Shown here in pieces: positions 23,105 to 26,141 of a stretch of 26,141 bases of DNA. The translations under genes and the position numbers were made by a program. Source of the stretch: Prevotellaceae bacterium. GTDB taxonomy: Bacteria; Bacteroidota; Bacteroidia; Bacteroidales; Bacteroidaceae. The stretch lies in NCBI GenBank assembly GCA_031262265.1, contig JAISIB010000067.1, forward strand, positions 1-26,141, read 5' to 3'. The first letter of the stretch is position 1. Each line of letters starts with the position of its first letter. A model generated the notes under the pieces. The model did no database searches. It saw only the letters and a program-made list of their open reading frames with translations, and was not told the DNA's origin.

Positions 23105-23813
23105 CGAAGATTGGCAACAGCGAACGCGTTTGTTGTTGGGCGCAGAAAAGGTCGAACGATTGGCGCAAGCGCACGTACTGGTCGTAGGACTGGGTGGCGT
23201 GGGAGCATACGCCACCGAAATGATCGCCCGTGCCGGCGTGGGTAAAATAACAATCGTAGATGCGGATACGGTTCAACCCGGCAATATCAACCGCCAACTG
23301 CCTGCGCTACATTCCACCGTCGGGCGTACGAAAGCGGACGTAGTCGCCGAACGTTTGCGCGACATCAATCCCGATTTGCTACTGACCGTATATCCTATCT
23401 TCCTGAAAGATGAAAATATTCCGGCACTGTTGGACAACGATGCGTATAACTTCGTAATCGACGCCATAGACACGCTTTCGCCCAAATGCTTTCTCATCTA
23501 TCAGGCCTTGCAGCGAAAATTGCCCATCATATCCAGTATGGGCGCGGGAGCGAAGACGGATATTACGAAAGTGTGTTTTGCCGACATACGCGACACCTAT
23601 CATTGCGGACTGAGCAAGGGCGTGCGCAAACGCTTGCAGAAAATGGGCGTCAGACGCCGGCTGCCTGTCGTATTCAGCACCGAACAAGCCGACCCGAAAG
23701 CCGTCATGCTCACAGAAAACGAGCCGAACAAAAAAACCACTAACGGTACTATCAGCTATATGCCCGCCGTTTTCGGTTGCTACTTGGCAGAATATGTAAT
23801 CAAACGCATCTGA
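23091..23813 (+). CDS. tcdA: tRNA threonylcarbamoyladenosine dehydratase (ThiF/E1-like)
   Basis: Uses ATP to cyclise t6A to ct6A at position 37 of ANN-reading tRNAs. The 240-residue E1-like protein has the nucleotide-binding VVGLGGVGAYATEMIARAGVG (31-51), VDAD near 55-58, NINRQLPAL, the VIDAIDTLSPK segment, GAGAKTDIT and the C-terminal NGTISYMPAVFG motif. Size and motifs match TcdA/CsdL rather than ThiF or MoeB, since no sulfur-carrier partner is nearby and the zinc-finger cysteine pairs are missing. It overlaps the antiporter by 14 bp and is 13 bp before the ABC ATPase gene. Confidence 0.9.
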   Translation: MTINNEDWQQRTRLLLGAEKVERLAQAHVLVVGLGGVGAYATEMIARAGVGKITIVDADTVQPGNINRQLPALHSTVGRTKADVVAERLRDINPDLLLTVYPIFLKDENIPALLDNDAYNFVIDAIDTLSPKCFLIYQALQRKLPIISSMGAGAKTDITKVCFADIRDTYHCGLSKGVRKRLQKMGVRRRLPVVFSTEQADPKAVMLTENEPNKKTTNGTISYMPAVFGCYLAEYVIKRI

Positions 23814-23826
23814 TCAACGACAAACT

Positions 23827-24477
23827 ATGATACAGCTCACCGGCATAACCAAACGCTTCGACAACCTGCAAGTTTTGAAAGGTATCGACCTGCAAATTGA
23901 AAATTCGGAGATTGTCAGCATCGTAGGACCCAGCGGTGCGGGAAAAACTACCCTACTACAAATCATGGGGACACTGGATCGTCCGGATAGCGGACGGGTA
24001 ATAATAGACGATACGGACGTGTTGCATCTCAAAGAACGGACGTTGTCGGCCTTTCGTAACCGACGAATCGGTTTTGTGTTTCAGTTCCACCAACTACTGC
24101 CCGAGTTCACCGCACTGGAAAACGTCATGATTCCTGCATTCATTGCCGGCGTCTCCAAACGCGAGGCCGATATGCGTGCGCGTGAACTGCTGGATTTCAT
24201 GGGCTTATCCGATCGTGTCACGCACAAGCCGAATGAGTTGTCGGGCGGGGAGAAGCAGCGTGTGGCCGTTGCTCGCGCGTTAGTCAATCAACCTTCGTTG
24301 ATTCTCGCCGACGAGCCTTCGGGCAGCCTCGACAGTCGCAACAAACAAGAACTGCATCAGTTGTTCTTCGATTTGCGTGACAAATTTCGACAAACCTTTA
24401 TCATCGTCACACACGATGAACACTTGGCGCGGCTCACCGACCGTACCATTCAAATGGTGGACGGACGTATCCTCTGA
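23827..24477 (+). CDS. ABC transporter ATPase, LolD-like
   Basis: A 216-residue ABC ATPase of the LolD/MacB subfamily. Walker A GPSGAGKT is at 34-41, the Q-loop FQFHQLLPEFTALENVM follows, then signature LSGGEKQRVAVARAL, Walker B LILADEPSGSLD, and H-loop VTHDEHLA. The QLLPEFTALENV wording and small size are typical of LolD, which extracts lipoproteins from the inner membrane with LolC/E. No permease gene is in the window, so partners are elsewhere. It starts 13 bp after tcdA and ends the operon before a hairpin at 24502-24527. Confidence 0.92.
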   Translation: MIQLTGITKRFDNLQVLKGIDLQIENSEIVSIVGPSGAGKTTLLQIMGTLDRPDSGRVIIDDTDVLHLKERTLSAFRNRRIGFVFQFHQLLPEFTALENVMIPAFIAGVSKREADMRARELLDFMGLSDRVTHKPNELSGGEKQRVAVARALVNQPSLILADEPSGSLDSRNKQELHQLFFDLRDKFRQTFIIVTHDEHLARLTDRTIQMVDGRIL

Positions 24478-24501
24478 TCCGGATTTGATAGCTAATTTTC
24501 C

Positions 24502-24527
24502 GGCTTTGATAATCTGTTTTCAAAGCC
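24502..24527. terminator. Hairpin between convergent LolD-like and secreted-protein genes
   Basis: GGCTTTGA (24502-24509) and TCAAAGCC (24520-24527) form a perfect 8-bp stem with a 10-nt loop, 25 bp after the ABC gene stop. A TATCTTTC stretch follows on the plus strand; it could also serve the convergent gene. Confidence 0.65.
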
Positions 24528-24570
24528 ATATCTTTCAATAAGATACCGAGAAAATAAGCGATGCGACCAG

Positions 24571-25206
24571 CTATTGCCGTACAGCAAGTTCTAAAAGATA
24601 ACTCGTCAGGCTATCGGCTTCTTCACGATCGGACGCCGTGTAGCTATCGAACAAGTCGCCGTGCGGTTGCAAGAGTGTTCGCATACGCGTATGGTTCACG
24701 AACGAAATATTGTCGCCGGATTCTCGGTGTATCTCATAGTAAACACGCACGTTGAAGACGGCCGACGATGTGATGGCGTTACCCAATTCGCCCAGCGTAT
24801 GCGTCGGCGACGTGAAGCGGTCGGCCACGTTGCCGAGCGGTATAGCACTGAAAAAGATGGAACTGCCTACGCGAATGGCGGGAGCATAGTATCCGCCAAA
24901 ACGCATCCGATTGTAGCGCAAGCGACGGCAATTGACATAGAGTGCCGTATCTATTTGTATGGCATAGGCCGACTGTATGCGCCGCGATACGGAGCGGGCT
25001 TCGGACATGAGCCTGTAATCCGCGCCACCTGCCAGCAACTGTTGATTACGCGTGCGCCTGTGTACGATAACCTCGTGAGGCAGCACGATCGTGTCCCCGA
25101 CTCCGTTCAATACCTCCGTTAACGAGGAGAATATCACCGTCTGTGCAGGCGCGTCGACAGTCAAGACGGCGAACAATATTACCCACCAATATCTTCCGAA
25201 TCGCAT
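24571..25206 (-). CDS. Secreted protein of unknown function
   Basis: A 211-residue protein with a signal peptide (MRFGRYWWVILFAVLTVDAPAQ, cleavage near PAQ). The mature part is Arg-, Tyr- and Ser-rich with alternating hydrophobic residues. No catalytic motif, lipobox or second membrane segment is seen. It has a promoter element upstream and ends in the hairpin region shared with the ABC gene. The frame is unbroken across 211 codons and starts with a good signal peptide, so it is a real gene, but I do not recognise a family. Confidence 0.8.
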   Translation of the reverse strand: MRFGRYWWVILFAVLTVDAPAQTVIFSSLTEVLNGVGDTIVLPHEVIVHRRTRNQQLLAGGADYRLMSEARSVSRRIQSAYAIQIDTALYVNCRRLRYNRMRFGGYYAPAIRVGSSIFFSAIPLGNVADRFTSPTHTLGELGNAITSSAVFNVRVYYEIHRESGDNISFVNHTRMRTLLQPHGDLFDSYTASDREEADSLTSYLLELAVRQ

Positions 25207-25247
25207 ATTATATTTCTTTGAGTGTCATTTGTCGGATTATCTATCGG

Positions 25248-25255
25248 CAAAAATA
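25248..25255 (-). promoter_or_regulatory. Promoter -7 element for the secreted-protein gene
   Basis: Minus strand reads TATTTTTG, matching TAnnTTTG, 41 bp upstream of the ATG at 25206. Confidence 0.5.
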
Positions 25256-25345
25256 CAAAGAACTTCCGGCTTTACGGATTTTTCGCTTTATATTTTGTAA
25301 CGACGCAAAGACTATGTGAAAGAGACAACCTACGCAGGAAATAAT

Positions 25346-25353
25346 TACCTTTG
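25346..25353 (+). promoter_or_regulatory. Promoter -7 element for metG
   Basis: TACCTTTG matches TAnnTTTG, 42 bp upstream of the metG ATG. Confidence 0.55.
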
Positions 25354-25395
25354 CGCAGCGAAACAAGTAAATAACAATCCAAAACTTACCCTATA

Positions 25396-26141
25396 ATGCA
25401 AAACAAATTCAAACGAACAACCGTTACGGCCGCCCTTCCTTATGCCAACGGCCCTGTACATATCGGGCATTTGGCAGGCGTATATATTCCGGCAGACATT
25501 TATGTGCGCTACTTGCGCCTGCAAGGAAAAGACACGATCTTCGTCTGTGGATCCGACGAACACGGCGTTCCGATCACGCTCCGTGCGAAAAAAGAAGGAG
25601 TGACACCGCAAGATATCGTAGACAGGTATCATACGATCATTAAAAAGTCATTTGCCGACTTCGGAATCTCGTTCGATATATATTCGCGTACGACTTCTGC
25701 TACGCATCACCAATTGGCGTCCGAGTTCTTCCGTACTTTGTATGATAAGGGTGCTTTCATTGAACAAACCTCCGAACAATATTATGACGAAGAAGCCCAT
25801 CAGTTTCTGGCCGACCGTTACATCACCGGAGAATGTCCTCGCTGCCATGCAGAAGGAGCGTACGGCGACCAGTGTGAAAAGTGCGGCACGGCACTATCTC
25901 CGACGGAACTGATCAATCCGAAGAGTACGATCAGCGGTACGAAGCCGGTGATGCGTGAAACGAAGCATTGGTATCTCCCGCTCGACCGACATGAGGCTTG
26001 GTTGCGCAAGTGGATTTTAGAAGACCACAAAGAATGGCGACCGAACGTCTACGGGCAATGTAAGAGTTGGCTCGAAATGGGTTTGCAGCCGCGCGCCGTT
26101 AGTCGCGACCTCAATTGGGGTATTCCCGTGCCGGTAGAAGG
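25396..26141 (+). CDS. metG: Methionyl-tRNA synthetase (N-terminal part, cut by window edge)
   Basis: Charges tRNA-Met. The 248 codons visible contain the class I catalytic core: PYANGPVHIGH with the HIGH motif at 22-25, GSDEHGVPI for methionine binding, and the zinc-binding CP insert with two CxxC pairs (CPRC and CEKC). The RDLNWGIPVP segment near the edge is characteristic of MetG. The KMSKS loop, anticodon-binding domain and any C-terminal tRNA-binding domain lie beyond the window. The start ATG 25396 gives the standard family N-terminus. Confidence 0.97.
   Translation, partial: MQNKFKRTTVTAALPYANGPVHIGHLAGVYIPADIYVRYLRLQGKDTIFVCGSDEHGVPITLRAKKEGVTPQDIVDRYHTIIKKSFADFGISFDIYSRTTSATHHQLASEFFRTLYDKGAFIEQTSEQYYDEEAHQFLADRYITGECPRCHAEGAYGDQCEKCGTALSPTELINPKSTISGTKPVMRETKHWYLPLDRHEAWLRKWILEDHKEWRPNVYGQCKSWLEMGLQPRAVSRDLNWGIPVPVE

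Overview
The window looks like ordinary chromosomal DNA of a Bacteroidetes, most likely order Bacteroidales. Three things point there: protein types (a TonB with a TonB_C domain and proline run, an ExbB with a signal-peptide-like N-terminus followed by two ExbD genes, DUF5683, DUF4294, and a PadR-PspC pair), the near absence of Shine-Dalgarno sequences, and eleven matches to the Bacteroidetes -7 promoter element TAnnTTTG placed in front of transcription units. There is no phage, insertion sequence, CRISPR array or rRNA. One tRNA gene is present (tRNA-Ser, anticodon GGA).

Layout. 1-108 (+): tail of an unidentified gene. 89-2107 (-): TPR-sensor histidine kinase. 2273-3466 (-): lipoprotein nucleotide pyrophosphatase/phosphodiesterase. 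3641-5087 (+): padR and a PspC-domain membrane protein, preceded by a near-perfect 23-bp palindrome on the padR promoter. 5072-6656 (-): cmk-ispH operon with a leader holding three 21-bp repeats. 6995-7678 (+): tonB, ending in a strong terminator. 7750-10214 (+): prenyl diphosphate synthase, an unknown conserved-looking protein and TatD. 10371-10458 (+): tRNA-Ser. 10561-12897 (+): exbB, an unknown four-helix membrane protein, exbD1 and exbD2. 13171-19094 (+): parA, parB, DUF5683, a LysM lytic transglycosylase and a bifunctional RelA/SpoT protein in one tight run. 19162-20816 (-): asd and a DUF4294 protein. 20954-24477 (+): cation:proton antiporter with USP-like tail, tcdA and a LolD-type ABC ATPase. 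24571-25206 (-): secreted protein of unknown function. 25396-end (+): metG, cut by the window edge.

How the genes fit together. tonB and the exbB/exbD1/exbD2 operon could form one energy-transduction machine for outer-membrane transport, although they lie 2.9 kb apart. The par-to-rel run joins chromosome segregation, envelope remodelling and (p)ppGpp control under what looks like one promoter. cmk-ispH and the prenyl synthase supply nucleotide and isoprenoid precursors.

No clearly new defence or mobile system was seen. The most interesting non-coding signals are the 3 x 21-bp repeat in the cmk leader, the padR operator palindrome, the palindrome on the phosphodiesterase promoter, and the tandem hairpins after exbD2. 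The most interesting unknown proteins are the four-helix membrane protein inside the exb operon and the 232-residue protein coupled to tatD.
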